Below are positions 1 through 8,817 of a DNA stretch of 64,000 bases, piece after piece. Under the pieces are notes generated by a model, which saw nothing but the letters and a program-made list of their open reading frames with translations, did not search any database and had not been told where the DNA came from. The DNA is from Silvimonas amylolytica. Its GTDB lineage: Bacteria > Pseudomonadota > Gammaproteobacteria > Burkholderiales > Chitinibacteraceae. The stretch's first letter is position 1, and each line of letters opens with the position of its first letter. The stretch lies in contig NZ_BMLY01000003.1 of NCBI RefSeq assembly GCF_014645555.1, positions 428,598-492,597 of the forward strand, read 5' to 3'. The translations under genes were made by a program, and so were the position numbers.

Positions 1-229
1 CCAGAATGAACGGATGCCGTGCGGCGAGATCGGTCAGGTAGAAGTTCTCGACAATCGATGGCCGCGTTTGCACCAGCACCGTGCCATCAATGCCGTTAGC
101 GGCCAGCAACGGCTGCAGATCCAGCGGCCGGAAACTACGGTAGATGGCAGTCAGATCCGGCGTGGGCCAGTCATAACCGGCCAGCGACAAATCCCAGAAA
201 TGCTGATGGGCATCGACGCGCATGGTCAT
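1..229 (-). CDS. Amidohydrolase, probable sugar lactonase (L-fuconolactonase-like), partial
   Basis: Only the first 76 codons are present; the gene runs off the left edge. The N-terminus carries the metal-binding DAHQHFW motif (residues 6-12) and a YDWP block typical of the amidohydrolase-2 family, whose members include L-fucono-1,5-lactonase and related lactonases. I start it at 229 because this ATG overlaps the stop of the preceding aldo/keto reductase as ATGA, which suggests translational coupling; an in-frame ATG at 223 is the alternative. Its place after a sugar dehydrogenase fits hydrolysis of the lactone that enzyme makes. The fucose assignment is inference. Confidence 0.8.
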   Translation of the reverse strand, partial: MTMRVDAHQHFWDLSLAGYDWPTPDLTAIYRSFRPLDLQPLLAANGIDGTVLVQTRPSIVENFYLTDLAARHPFIL

Positions 230-1236
230 GCTCCGCCGGGCACCGGGGCGGCTTCATGCAACAAGCCGCGGTGTTTGAGCGTTTGCCATAAAGCAGCGGG
301 GATGGCGTGTTCAAACCAGCTGCAGTTTTGCTGCAGTTGGGCCAGCGTTTTGCCGCCAGGAATACAGGTAGCGACGGCCGGATGCGCCAGCGGGAACTGC
401 AAGGCAGCGGCGGGGAGTGCAACGCCAAATTCATCGCACACCGCTTGTAGCGCGGCGACACGCTCCAGCACCCGTGCCGGGGCATCGGCGTAGTTGTATT
501 TGCGGTTGCCGGTCAGCACGCCAGAGTTGAACGGCCCACCCAGGATGATCCCCACACCGCGCGCGACGCAGTTGTCCAGAAAGGGCGAGAGGGTCTGTTG
601 TTCCAGCAAGGTATAGCGGCCGGCCAGCAGGCAGCAATCCAGATCAAACACCTGCATCACGTCATGGACGATTTCCCACTCGTTCACCCCCAGCCCGACG
701 GCGCGGATCTGCCCGCTGCTGCGCAGTTCATCCAGCGCTTGCAAACCACCACCGGCAGTCAACTGGTTGAAGTAATGGTCGTGTTGATCGTGATGCGTGG
801 TGCGGCCGATGTCGTGCACCAACAGGATGTCGATTTGCGCCATGCCCAGCCGCTGCTGGCTGTCTTCATACGAGCGCATGATGCCGCTGTAGCTGTAGTC
901 GTAATGCGGTTCAAACGGCAGCGGGTTCACCCAGCCGTTTTCGTCGCTTTGCGGGTTGCCTGGCTTGAGCAAACGGCCGACTTTGGTCGATAACACGAAC
1001 TCGCCGCGCACCCGTTGCCGCAACGCGTTGCCAAAACGGTGTTCCGACTTCGTGTAGCCGTAGTAGGGTGCGGTGTCGAAGTACCGCAAGCCGGCATCCC
1101 ACGCGCCCTCAATGGCAGCGCGGGCGTCTGCTTCGCTGACGTCGTGATACAACCCGGCCAGCGGTGCGCCACCCAGGCCAAAAGCGGTGACTTCAATGCC
1201 GCTGCGCCCCAGCACGCGCCGGTCGGTGACTTTCAT
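226..1236 (-). CDS. Aldo/keto reductase, probable aldose 1-dehydrogenase (L-fucose/D-threo-aldose type)
   Basis: A 336-residue AKR-family protein. It begins with the usual [18 protein letters not shown] block and has the catalytic-region motif [13 protein letters not shown] around residues 53-65; Asp and Tyr there are the expected catalytic residues. This subgroup oxidises free aldoses such as L-fucose to lactones with NAD(P). The start ATG overlaps the stop of the upstream ABC ATPase (ATGA), and its own stop overlaps the start of the lactonase gene, so the three are one operon. Substrate is inferred from context: dehydrogenase, lactonase, UxaA-type protein and SDR together resemble oxidative L-fucose degradation. 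Confidence 0.85.
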   Translation of the reverse strand: MKVTDRRVLGRSGIEVTAFGLGGAPLAGLYHDVSEADARAAIEGAWDAGLRYFDTAPYYGYTKSEHRFGNALRQRVRGEFVLSTKVGRLLKPGNPQSDENGWVNPLPFEPHYDYSYSGIMRSYEDSQQRLGMAQIDILLVHDIGRTTHHDQHDHYFNQLTAGGGLQALDELRSSGQIRAVGLGVNEWEIVHDVMQVFDLDCCLLAGRYTLLEQQTLSPFLDNCVARGVGIILGGPFNSGVLTGNRKYNYADAPARVLERVAALQAVCDEFGVALPAAALQFPLAHPAVATCIPGGKTLAQLQQNCSWFEHAIPAALWQTLKHRGLLHEAAPVPGGA

Positions 1237-2339
1237 TGCACCACCTCCGGTGTTGGGGCATCGGCTGTCAACGCAATGCGAGCGTCAGTTGCGTGATCAA
1301 ACAGGTAGGCCTTGCCCGGCAGCGGCATCACTTGCAAGGTCTGGCCGGACTGCACGTGGATACGATCTCGCACCGTGGCACACAGTTCGGTCTGGCCCAG
1401 TTTCATGATCAGGTGCGTGTCTGCGCCGGTGGGCTCGACCACACGAATCGTGGCGTTCAGGCCATGCCCGTCCACCACCTGCAAATGTTCTGGCCGCAGG
1501 CCGAGCCACACTTTTTGCCCGGCCGCGCCGACTTCCTGAGTGCTGACTGGCCAGTACTGGCCGTCTTCCAGATCAATCACCGTGCTGCCCGCAGCATGGC
1601 GCAAAGTGCCGGGCAAGAAGTTCATGGACGGAGACCCGATGAACCCCGCGACAAACTTGTTGGCCGGATTGTCGTACAACTCCAGCGGCGTGCCGACTTG
1701 CTCAATCAGCCCGTCATGCAGCACCACAATGCGGTCGGCCATGGTCATGGCTTCGATCTGATCGTGGGTGACATACACGGACGTGGTTTTGAGTTGCTGA
1801 TGGAGTGCCTTGATGTCTGCCCGCATTTGCACGCGGAGTTTTGCATCCAGATTGGAGAGCGGCTCATCAAACAAAAACACCTGCGGATCACGCACAATCG
1901 CCCGACCCATGGCCACGCGCTGGCGCTGCCCGCCGGATAACTGACGGGGAAAGCGTTCCAGCAAATGAGATAGCCCCAACATGGTCGCGGCCTGATCCAG
2001 CCGGTGCTTGATTTCGTCCTCGGGTTGCTTCTTGAGGCGCAGCGCAAAGGTCATGTTTTCGCCAACCGTCATGTGCGGATAGAGCGCGTAATTCTGGAAC
2101 ACCATGGCGATATCGCGATCACGTGGCGGCAAGCCGTTGACCACGCGGTTGCCAATGCGGATCTGCCCGCCGGAGATTTCTTCCAGCCCGGCCAGCATGC
2201 GCAACAGCGTGGACTTGCCACAGCCGGACGGCCCGACCAGCACAACGAATTCGCCATCCGCAATGGCCAGATCCACGCCGTGGATGATGGCCGTCTCGCC
2301 GTAGCTTTTTTTGACCTGATGCAGTGTTACAGAAGCCAT
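1233..2339 (-). CDS. Sugar ABC transporter ATP-binding protein (MalK/UgpC/MsmK type)
   Basis: 368 residues. Walker [10 protein letters not shown] lies near residue 36, the signature [14 protein letters not shown] near 134, and Walker [13 protein letters not shown] near 154, followed by the H-loop region YVTHDQ. The C-terminal third is an OB-fold (MOI/TOBE) domain as in MalK and UgpC, the CUT1-type sugar importers. No permease or binding protein is visible here; they may lie beyond the left edge, or this ATPase may serve permeases elsewhere as MsmK does. It sits 14 bp downstream of the SDR gene and overlaps the aldo/keto reductase by 4 bp. Confidence 0.9.
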   Translation of the reverse strand: MASVTLHQVKKSYGETAIIHGVDLAIADGEFVVLVGPSGCGKSTLLRMLAGLEEISGGQIRIGNRVVNGLPPRDRDIAMVFQNYALYPHMTVGENMTFALRLKKQPEDEIKHRLDQAATMLGLSHLLERFPRQLSGGQRQRVAMGRAIVRDPQVFLFDEPLSNLDAKLRVQMRADIKALHQQLKTTSVYVTHDQIEAMTMADRIVVLHDGLIEQVGTPLELYDNPANKFVAGFIGSPSMNFLPGTLRHAAGSTVIDLEDGQYWPVSTQEVGAAGQKVWLGLRPEHLQVVDGHGLNATIRVVEPTGADTHLIMKLGQTELCATVRDRIHVQSGQTLQVMPLPGKAYLFDHATDARIALTADAPTPEVVQ

Positions 2340-2353
2340 TGGATGTCCCGTTG

Positions 2354-3091
2354 TCAGATGGTGACGCCGCCGTCGACCGACAGCGCCGCGCCGGTGACAA
2401 ACTTCGATTCATCGCTGGCCAGATAGACCAGCAAGGGCGAGATATCGTCCACCGTTGCCAGCCGGCCCATAGGCTGGCGGGCAATGAAATCTTTTTCTGC
2501 CTGCACCGGGTCTGCCGCGCTGGCAATGCGTCCGCGCAGGGAAGGGGTATCCACCGTACCAGGACAAATACAGTTGCTACGAATACCCTGTTTGACAAAG
2601 TCGGCGGCCACCGCCTTGGTAAAACCGATCACGCCTGCCTTGGTGGTGCCGTAGACAAAGCGGTTGGGAAACCCTTTCAGGCTGGATGCCATCGACGCCA
2701 TGTTGATAATCGAACCACCGCCGTGTTCCAGCATGGCCGGCAAGAACGCGCGGGTGACGCGAAACATGCTACTCAGGTTCAGATCGACACTGAAATCCCA
2801 ATCGTCCTCACTGCATTGCAGGATGTTGCCGTTGTGGACAAAGCCGGCGCAGTTGAACAACACACTGATGGCGCCGATATCCGCCGCCGCCAGCGCCACT
2901 TCTGCGCTATTACGCACGTCCAGCACACGGGTACGGATGCGTGGGTGATCCAGCGTGGAGAGCGCGTCAGCGTTGATATCCGTCGCCCACACCTGCGCAC
3001 CTTCTTCGGCAAACGCCAGCGCCGCAGCACGGCCCATGCCCTGGCCTGCGGCGGTAATGAAGGCTGTTTTTCCGGCAAGTCTTTGTGTCAT
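2354..3091 (-). CDS. SDR-family oxidoreductase (2-keto-3-deoxy-sugar-acid dehydrogenase-like)
   Basis: 245-residue classical short-chain dehydrogenase. The cofactor motif TAAGQGMG is at residues 13-20, NCAG at 80-83, and the catalytic Y147-x3-K151 is in YGTTKAG with an upstream Ser in MASMASS. The C-terminal SVDGG motif is also typical. I use the ATG at 3091; an upstream extension is possible but begins with sequence unlike an SDR. In fucose-type oxidative pathways an SDR oxidises 2-keto-3-deoxy-L-fuconate; that role fits the neighbours but is not proven by sequence. It lies 13 bp after the UxaA-like gene. Confidence 0.85.
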   Translation of the reverse strand: MTQRLAGKTAFITAAGQGMGRAAALAFAEEGAQVWATDINADALSTLDHPRIRTRVLDVRNSAEVALAAADIGAISVLFNCAGFVHNGNILQCSEDDWDFSVDLNLSSMFRVTRAFLPAMLEHGGGSIINMASMASSLKGFPNRFVYGTTKAGVIGFTKAVAADFVKQGIRSNCICPGTVDTPSLRGRIASAADPVQAEKDFIARQPMGRLATVDDISPLLVYLASDESKFVTGAALSVDGGVTI

Positions 3092-3104
3092 GTCGGGCTC
3101 TCTG

Positions 3105-4331
3105 TTAAACCGAACGCAGGGGCAGGCAAGCCGGCCCCAGCGGTTCAAATTGCTTGTAGGTCAGGATGAATTCCTGATGCCCCAAAGCTTCAGATTTACT
3201 CGGTGCGCCGTTGGCGACTTCATGGACCAGAGTCACGATCTCGGCACCCAATTCATCCAGCGTCGCCTCACCGTTCAGCAAGCGGCCGGCATTGACGTCC
3301 ATATCCTCGGCGAGGCGCGCATAGGTCTGCGGGTTGGCGCAAATCTTGATCACCGGGGCAATGGCAGAACCGACTACTGAACCGCGTCCGGTGGTAAAGA
3401 GGGTGATGTGCGCACCACAAGCCATCAGTTCGACGATCTCCGCGTTGTCAGAGATATTCGGAAAGCCAAAGCGCACTTCGCCATCGGGCACCACGTCCAG
3501 CAAATACAGGCCGCCGGTGGGCGGCACATCGCCTGGTTTGATCAGTCCGACAATCTGGGAGTCACCACTCTTGGCATACGCACCGAGGGATTTTTCTTCC
3601 TGCGTGGTCAGGCCACCGTCGGCATTGCCGGGCGCAAAACTACCGTGGCCCAGGGTGGCGTAATAGCGTGCAGCCTTGGCCACGGTACGGACAATTTCAT
3701 CGCCCAGTTCCGGCGTGGCGGCGCGGCGCTTCATGTGAAATTCACAGCCAACCAGCTCGCCGGTTTCTTCAAAAATACAGGCCGCACCTTCATCAATCAG
3801 CTGGTCAAACGCGCGGCCCACTGCCGGGTTGGCGGTAATGCCGCTGGTGCCGTCAGAACCACCGCAAATGGTGGCGACGACCAGTTCATCCCATTGCATC
3901 GGCACACGGGGTTGTTCTGCCAGTTGCTCAACGGCCCATTGCACCCATTCCACGCCCTGGGCAATGGTGCTGCGGGTGCCGCCTTTGTCCTGAATAGTGA
4001 GCGTATGGACGGGGCGATCCGTCTCCGCGATATGGGCTTCCAGACCACGCTTGTCAAAGCTCTCACAGCCCAAAGACACCAGCAGCACTGCGCCGACATT
4101 GGGGTGCGTAGCCAGCTGGCGCATGACTTTGTCGGCGTAGGCATTGGGGTAACAGCCCGGAAAACCAATCAGATGCACCGGCTGCCCGCGAAAATGCTGG
4201 GTGATCTCACTGGCGACAAAATGCGCGCACTCCACCAGGTAAGCCACGGCCACCACGTTGCGAATGCCCTTGCGACCATCGCTGCGCAACCAGCCTTGCA
4301 AAGGGGCGATGAGTTCAGTGTTGGTGGACAT
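3105..4331 (-). CDS. UxaA-family (altronate dehydratase-like) protein, large C-terminal part
   Basis: About 408 residues. The opening GWLRSDGRKGIRN, then CEFHMKRRAATPE and SDNAEIVELMACGAHI, match the catalytic region of the UxaA/GarD dehydratases, which remove water from hexonates using a metal ion. The usual N-terminal SAF domain is encoded by the separate gene just upstream, whose 3' end overlaps this start by 17 bp. I start at the ATG at 4331 because the conserved homology begins there; the frame stays open to 4571 without family resemblance. The context suggests L-fuconate or a derived keto-acid as substrate rather than altronate. That is inference. Confidence 0.85.
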   Translation of the reverse strand: MSTNTELIAPLQGWLRSDGRKGIRNVVAVAYLVECAHFVASEITQHFRGQPVHLIGFPGCYPNAYADKVMRQLATHPNVGAVLLVSLGCESFDKRGLEAHIAETDRPVHTLTIQDKGGTRSTIAQGVEWVQWAVEQLAEQPRVPMQWDELVVATICGGSDGTSGITANPAVGRAFDQLIDEGAACIFEETGELVGCEFHMKRRAATPELGDEIVRTVAKAARYYATLGHGSFAPGNADGGLTTQEEKSLGAYAKSGDSQIVGLIKPGDVPPTGGLYLLDVVPDGEVRFGFPNISDNAEIVELMACGAHITLFTTGRGSVVGSAIAPVIKICANPQTYARLAEDMDVNAGRLLNGEATLDELGAEIVTLVHEVANGAPSKSEALGHQEFILTYKQFEPLGPACLPLRSV

Positions 4332-4635
4332 AACTCTGACCTTCCTCAAGCGTGTAGGTGGGCAGGTAATCGCTGGCGAGGTTGTGCGTGTGAATATGTT
4401 CGCCCTGGGCAATTGGCTGGGTGGCGCTGCCGATAATGGCGCCGTAGCGCAGCACTTTCTCGCCCGTGGCAATGGCGGTACGTGCCAGCTTGTGACCAAT
4501 GGCAATGGCGTTCGGCAATGTGACGGCGACACCTTCGACCAACACAGTGTCACCTGCAGCCAGCGGCGCACAGACGATCAGGCAATTGTCTGCCTGGCCG
4601 ATCAGCAACAGGCGGCGGTCGGTCTGGCTACTCAT
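4315..4635 (-). CDS. SAF-domain protein, N-terminal half of a split UxaA-type enzyme
   Basis: 106 residues with the SAF-domain pattern of the UxaA N-terminus: AIAIGHKLA in the middle, then KVLRYGAIIG and the closing GEHIHTHNLA. In E. coli UxaA this module is fused to the catalytic domain; split versions are common in sugar-acid operons. It is the first gene of the minus-strand operon and overlaps the large subunit gene by 17 bp, which supports co-translation of two parts of one enzyme. The divergent GntR-family gene is 241 bp upstream. Confidence 0.85.
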   Translation of the reverse strand: MSSQTDRRLLLIGQADNCLIVCAPLAAGDTVLVEGVAVTLPNAIAIGHKLARTAIATGEKVLRYGAIIGSATQPIAQGEHIHTHNLASDYLPTYTLEEGQSYVHQH

Positions 4636-4742
4636 GCTTTGGCACCTGGATATTGCGGTATCACGGTGTATCTCCAGTCAGCGTATTTGCCTGTCGGCGA
4701 TAAATTGACTACATCCGTTGTATACTTGGTCCGAAGGTCTAT

Positions 4743-4753
4743 TGGTCTGACCA
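4743..4753. promoter_or_regulatory. Candidate FadR-type (GntR family) operator
   Basis: The 11-bp palindrome TGGTCTGACCA fits the t.GT...AC.a pattern of FadR-subfamily operators. Related half-sites (TTGGTC near 4726, TTGGTATGAGACC near 4766) flank it. It lies between the divergent catabolic operon and the GntR-family gene, where an autoregulated local operator is expected. A minus-strand TTGACA at 4786-4791 with a poor -10 (CAATCT, 17-bp spacer, 4763-4768) would put the operator just after the start point of the catabolic operon. Confidence 0.55.
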
Positions 4754-4876
4754 TTGAGCCAAAGATTGGTATGAGACCGACCGCATGTCAAGCGGTTTGT
4801 AGTGAAAATTTCTTGGCTACATCGTGTTGCATCGCAATGATTTAATGGCAGAAAAAGCCAGACACAGGGGTGGACT

Positions 4877-5635
4877 ATGACAAACCGGCTGCCGCAGATT
4901 GAATCCAGACGGCTGTATCGGCAAATTGCTCAATTGATCCTGCGGCATATCGAGAGCGGCCAGTTTCCGCCGGGCAGTTTGCTGCCTGCAGAGCGCGAAC
5001 TGGCAGAACAACTCGGCGTGAGCCGCGCATCCGTACGTGAAGCGTTGATCGCGCTGGAAGTGGAAGGACGGGTGTCGGTCAAGGTGGGCAACGGCGTCAC
5101 GGTGCTGGATAAACCCGCTACCGCTGCACCGGCTGCGACGGATGATGCATCACAACAAAATGGCTGGCCGGATGTCGGCCCGCTGGAGTTGCTGGAAGCG
5201 CGCATTCTGGTGGAATGCGAAACCGCTGCGCTGGCCGCCAAACGCGCGACGCAACCCGACATCGATATTCTGGAAGCCATGCTGGGCGAAATTGCCGACG
5301 AGCACCGGCGTTTACACCACATCCAGCCTGCCGATCGTCGGTTTCACATGAAGATTGCAGAGATGAGCGGTAACCAGGCCCTGGTGCATTTGATCGCCCA
5401 ATTATGGGATCAGCGTGCCAGCCCGGTGTTTGCGCGCTTTGAAGATCACTTCGTCACGCAGCGTTTGTTTGAAGATACAAGCCAGGATCACCGGCGCATT
5501 CTGGATGCCATTATCCAGCGCGACAGCACCGCTGCGCGCACCGCCATGCGCCGACATTTAAGCGATGTGCGCAAGGCATTCTTGCGCGGATTGTCTGGCG
5601 TGCCGGGGCAGGGCACGATGGATGCGAATGACTGA
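4877..5635 (+). CDS. GntR/FadR-family transcriptional regulator of the adjacent sugar-acid operon
   Basis: 252 residues. The N-terminal winged helix-turn-helix contains LLPAERELAEQLGVSRASVREAL-type sequence (residues about 35-58), the hallmark of GntR proteins. The C-terminal FCD domain (about 95-235) keeps the ligand/metal-binding His pattern, including RRFHMKIAEMSGN. FadR-subfamily members sense sugar acids or keto-acids and usually repress the divergent operon until the inducer binds. The gene is divergent from the UxaA-like operon and shares a 241-bp control region holding a palindromic FadR-type site. Confidence 0.9.
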   Translation: MTNRLPQIESRRLYRQIAQLILRHIESGQFPPGSLLPAERELAEQLGVSRASVREALIALEVEGRVSVKVGNGVTVLDKPATAAPAATDDASQQNGWPDVGPLELLEARILVECETAALAAKRATQPDIDILEAMLGEIADEHRRLHHIQPADRRFHMKIAEMSGNQALVHLIAQLWDQRASPVFARFEDHFVTQRLFEDTSQDHRRILDAIIQRDSTAARTAMRRHLSDVRKAFLRGLSGVPGQGTMDAND

Positions 5636-5686
5636 TTGCCCGCCCGCGCGTTATCCTGCCGGTCTTGTGTTTGCAGGTGTTCTGGT

Positions 5687-6087
5687 ATGTCTGATGTGAT
5701 CCACGTGGCCATCATTGCCGTTATCCGCGATGGTCTGATGCTGTGCGTGCGCAAGCGTGGCACACAGCGTTTCATGCTGCCTGGCGGCAAACCCGAAACG
5801 GGTGAAACCGCCGTGCAATGCCTGACACGGGAAATCTTTGAAGAGCTGCAATGCAACGTTGATGTAGCCAGTTTGCAGCCGCTGGGGCGATTTGAAGCGG
5901 CTGCCGCCAACGAGGCTGGCCGGCGTGTGCGGGCAGACGCTTTTGTCGGTGAAATCACCGGGTCTTTGCACCTGACCGCTGAAATTGAAGAATATCGCTG
6001 GCTACCGTATCCGGCCCGTGCGATGTACCGCTGGCACCTTTGCTGACAGAAGGCCCTCTGCTGGATTTATTGCGCGCTACGGCCTGA
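5687..6087 (+). pseudogene. Nudix hydrolase gene with a frameshift near its 3' end
   Basis: The frame from ATG 5687 has a full Nudix box (GGKPETGETAVQCLTREIFEEL, shown here as two parts: GGKPETGE and REIFEEL) around residues 38-60, so the catalytic core is intact. That frame stops at 6046 after an odd ending ARAMYRWHLC. Shifting by one base near 6017-6023 opens a frame reading DVPLAPLLTEGPLLDLL and then a stop at 6085-6087, which is the ending expected for this family. One missing base explains both. The gene is either a recently damaged allele, a sequencing error, or a still active enzyme with an altered tail. Substrate unknown. Confidence 0.7.
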
Positions 6088-6158
6088 TGGTATTGCGACG
6101 CTGCGTGCGGACAACGCTTTCTGCCAGACTGACACATTGATTCTGGTCAGGGGGCAGC

Positions 6159-6822
6159 ATGCAGGTTTTTCTGATAGGCACCAACCATCTATCCGACACG
6201 CACAACGTGATGGTGCAGCAACTGACCGGTGTATTGCAGCAGTTGCAGCCCGCGCGTGTACTGCTGGAAATCCGCCCGGCTGATCTGGCCAACCCTGATG
6301 CATATCCTGGCCGTTACGCGCCGGAAATGGCCATGCTGGCCCAGGGCTACGCCGCCATCGCACATGGTTTTGACTGGCTGGGCGAGGGAGATGAACACGC
6401 TGTTGCGGCCATCCTGGCTGAGCAGCAAAGCGCAAAGCTTGTCAGAACGATTGGGTGGGGCAGATCTACCACCTGCTGGTCAGGCGTTTTATACACGGTA
6501 CAACACCGCGTTGGCGCCATTTCTGGAAGGCAATGACCTGTTCGCCATGAACAGCCCGCAGGCGCTACAGATTGCCGGGCAATGGATTACGTTTTACGAC
6601 TGGTGCACGGGTGCATTTGCGCCACTGGCCCAGTTTTATCAGCAGCGGGCTTTGCGCATCAATCAGGCCATCGTGGCGCGGGTTGCCGAAGTGGCCGCAC
6701 AGCCAGGGCGCCTGGCGGTGGTGATCGGGCTATCGCATGTGCTGCGCGTGCAAGTTGCGTTACGCCAGCATCTGCCCGGAGTCACCGTGCATTTGCTGGC
6801 GGATATGGTGCCACCGGGCTAG
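6159..6822 (+). pseudogene. TraB/GumN-like hypothetical protein gene, frameshifted in the middle
   Basis: The first frame (ATG 6159) encodes an IGTNHLSDTH start and LLEIRPADL, and breaks down after about residue 90. A second frame, one base over, continues from about 6425 with AGQAFYTRYNTAL, MNSPQALQIAG, and VVIGLSHVLRVQVALRQHLPG, ending at 6822. Joined at about 6420-6432 they give one protein of roughly 220 residues. The histidine near the start and the GLSHV near the end recall TraB/PrgY/GumN-type proteins, but this is weak. The gene lies 71 bp after another frameshifted gene. Confidence 0.6.
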
Positions 6823-6826
6823 ATTG

Positions 6827-7564
6827 TCACGCCGTAGTCAGTCGGTTCTGCAACGCAGTGCAAGTCTCCCCGATGGGCGCGCGGATGATGACCTCAAAGA
6901 ACCGGTCCAGCCGGGTATCAGAGAGGTTGATCAGTGCGCACGGTACGTTGAACCGTGCCGCCTCAACCGGGATCATGTTCACCGGGCCGACTTCCAGTGA
7001 TGAGCCCATGACCAGCACCAGATCGGCATTCACGGCCAGATCAAAAGCACGCTCGATCAATGGCACGGCCTCGCCATACAACACTACGTCCGGCTTGATC
7101 ACCTGTTGGCAATTGCGGCACAACGGCACCGCATGTTGCTGCACCCAGGCCAGATCATGTTGCGTGCCGCAAGAGAGGCAACTGGCGCCCATCAGGCTGC
7201 CGTGCATTTCCAGTACTTCAGCGCTGCCTGCCTTGTGATGCAGGCCGTCGATATTCTGGGTCAGCACGCTGATGCGCTTGCCTTGTTGCTCTAACCAGGC
7301 CAGAAAACGGTGGCCGGCGTTCGGTTCATACTGGCCTGCCAGCTTGAGTTTGAAGATGTCCCGGAATGCATCCCAGAAGCCATCCGGGCAATCCAGAAAG
7401 TAATCAATCGACACCACTTCAGCAAAGCTGCGGTTCTGTGTGAACAAACCATTAGCGGAACGAAAATCCGGAATGCCTGATTCAGTGCTCATCCCCGCGC
7501 CGGAAAGCACGGCGATGTGGTTGGCGTTCTTGATCAGGCGGGTGAGGTGTTCTAGCTGGTCCAT
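6827..7564 (-). CDS. Sir2-family NAD-dependent protein deacetylase (sirtuin)
   Basis: 245 residues. The NAD-binding GAGMSTESGIPDFRS motif (about residues 21-35), the catalytic TQNIDGLHHKAG (His is the general base) and the GSSLEVGP and NLSDT motifs are present. Four cysteines in CLSC and CRNC form the zinc site. The residues that mark desuccinylase-type (class III) sirtuins, Tyr and Arg after the FRS motif, are not evident, so plain lysine deacetylation is more likely. The gene is convergent with the frameshifted gene on its left, 4 bp from its stop. Confidence 0.9.
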   Translation of the reverse strand: MDQLEHLTRLIKNANHIAVLSGAGMSTESGIPDFRSANGLFTQNRSFAEVVSIDYFLDCPDGFWDAFRDIFKLKLAGQYEPNAGHRFLAWLEQQGKRISVLTQNIDGLHHKAGSAEVLEMHGSLMGASCLSCGTQHDLAWVQQHAVPLCRNCQQVIKPDVVLYGEAVPLIERAFDLAVNADLVLVMGSSLEVGPVNMIPVEAARFNVPCALINLSDTRLDRFFEVIIRAPIGETCTALQNRLTTA

Positions 7565-7737
7565 GGCGGCGGCAATACATCGAGCAGATCAAAACGTCAG
7601 TGTGCCAAATCAATCAGGCGCTGCAAACGCAAACCGACCAAATTCAAACGCCAGGCTAAGGCCGCACCCCAATTGGTGAGCCGCACCGATGTGTGAAATG
7701 CTGCGCCCATACATGAGATCAACAACAAGGCACGAAC

Positions 7738-8211
7738 ATGGCTCGCCCCAATGCACTTCTGAACATGTGGCAAAAATTCTCTGGCCTGCCAGCGGGCAAA
7801 TGGTTGTTTTCCCGGCTGGTTTGCTTCAAGGCGCCTTACTTTGCCTCGATCAGCCCGCGCTTTGATGTGCTAGAGGCCGGCCGGGCTCAGGTGTCCATCA
7901 CAAAGCGCCGCAAGGTGCAGAACCACATTGGCACCGTTCACGCCATTGCCATGTGCAATATGGCAGAACTGGCTGCGGGCACCATGACGGACGTGACTAT
8001 TCCATCCAGCCATCGCTGGATTCCCAAAGGCATGACGGTGGAGTACGTCAAAAAAGCCGAAACCAGCCTGCGTGCCATTGCCACTGTGGATACACCAGCT
8101 GATTGGGGTACCGGTATCAACCTGCCTGTGCAGGTCGAAGTGCTCGATACCAACGACCAGATCGTGCTGCTGGCCACGGTCACCATGTGGGTTTCGGCAA
8201 AGAAGGCCTGA
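7738..8211 (+). CDS. DUF4442 hotdog-fold protein (thioesterase-like)
   Basis: 157 residues resembling the DUF4442 branch of the hotdog superfamily, which includes acyl-CoA thioesterase-like proteins. Seen in sequence: an N-terminal helix, the block NHIGTVHAIAMCNMAELAAG at about residues 63-82 that corresponds to the long hotdog helix and its active-site loop, and a C-terminal beta strand pair. It sits alone between the sirtuin promoter region and a DUF1415 gene 55 bp downstream. The substrate cannot be deduced. Confidence 0.75.
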   Translation: MARPNALLNMWQKFSGLPAGKWLFSRLVCFKAPYFASISPRFDVLEAGRAQVSITKRRKVQNHIGTVHAIAMCNMAELAAGTMTDVTIPSSHRWIPKGMTVEYVKKAETSLRAIATVDTPADWGTGINLPVQVEVLDTNDQIVLLATVTMWVSAKKA

Positions 8212-8266
8212 TCGGGCGCGGTAAGCGCTAAAATGGCGGGCTGCAACTCCTTGTACAGCACCCGCC

Positions 8267-8812
8267 ATGACCGACTCCCACATCATTCTTGCTGACACCC
8301 GCCGCTGGCTGGAACGCGCCATCATCGGCCTGAACCTGTGCCCGTTTGCCAAGGCCGTGCATGTCAAACAGCAGATCCGCTACGTGATCAGTGAAGCCAC
8401 TGCGGCTGATGCGGCGGAGGGCGATCTGGAGCTGGCACTGCTGGAACTCAACGATGCTGATCCATCAGACGTGGACACCACTCTGGTGATCTTTCCGCAG
8501 GCGTTTGCGGACTTTCTGGATTTCAACGATTTCATCCATCAGGCCGATGCGTTGGTGGACATGATGGGTTTTCGCGGCAAGTATCAACTGGCCAGTTTTC
8601 ACCCGCAGTACCAGTTTGCCGGCACCGGCGCGGATGACATTGAGAACTACACCAACCGCGCGCCGTATCCGATTCTGCATTTGATTCGCGAAGCCAGCAT
8701 TGAACGCGCCGTGGCGGCGTTTCCGGATGCCTCGGTCATCTTTGAGCGCAATATGGAAACCATGCGGCGCATCGGGCTGGAGGGCTGGAAGAAATTAATG
8801 AGCGAGGGGTGA
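8267..8812 (+). CDS. DUF1415 family protein
   Basis: 181 residues with the conserved DUF1415 features: RRWLERAIIGLNLCPFAK near the N-terminus, an FHPQYQFAG block near 113-121, NRAPYPILHLIRE at about 130-142 and the end MRRIGLEGWKKLM. The family is widespread in gamma- and betaproteobacteria; its function is not established. The conserved Cys and His residues are compatible with metal or redox chemistry, which is only a guess. It ends 5 bp from the stop of the convergent permease gene. Confidence 0.85.
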   Translation: MTDSHIILADTRRWLERAIIGLNLCPFAKAVHVKQQIRYVISEATAADAAEGDLELALLELNDADPSDVDTTLVIFPQAFADFLDFNDFIHQADALVDMMGFRGKYQLASFHPQYQFAGTGADDIENYTNRAPYPILHLIREASIERAVAAFPDASVIFERNMETMRRIGLEGWKKLMSEG

Positions 8813-8817
8813 AGCGT

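Noticed and set aside
4705-4726. TTGACT followed by TATACT near the GntR control region
   Set aside because: Spacer is 10 bp, far too short for a sigma-70 promoter.
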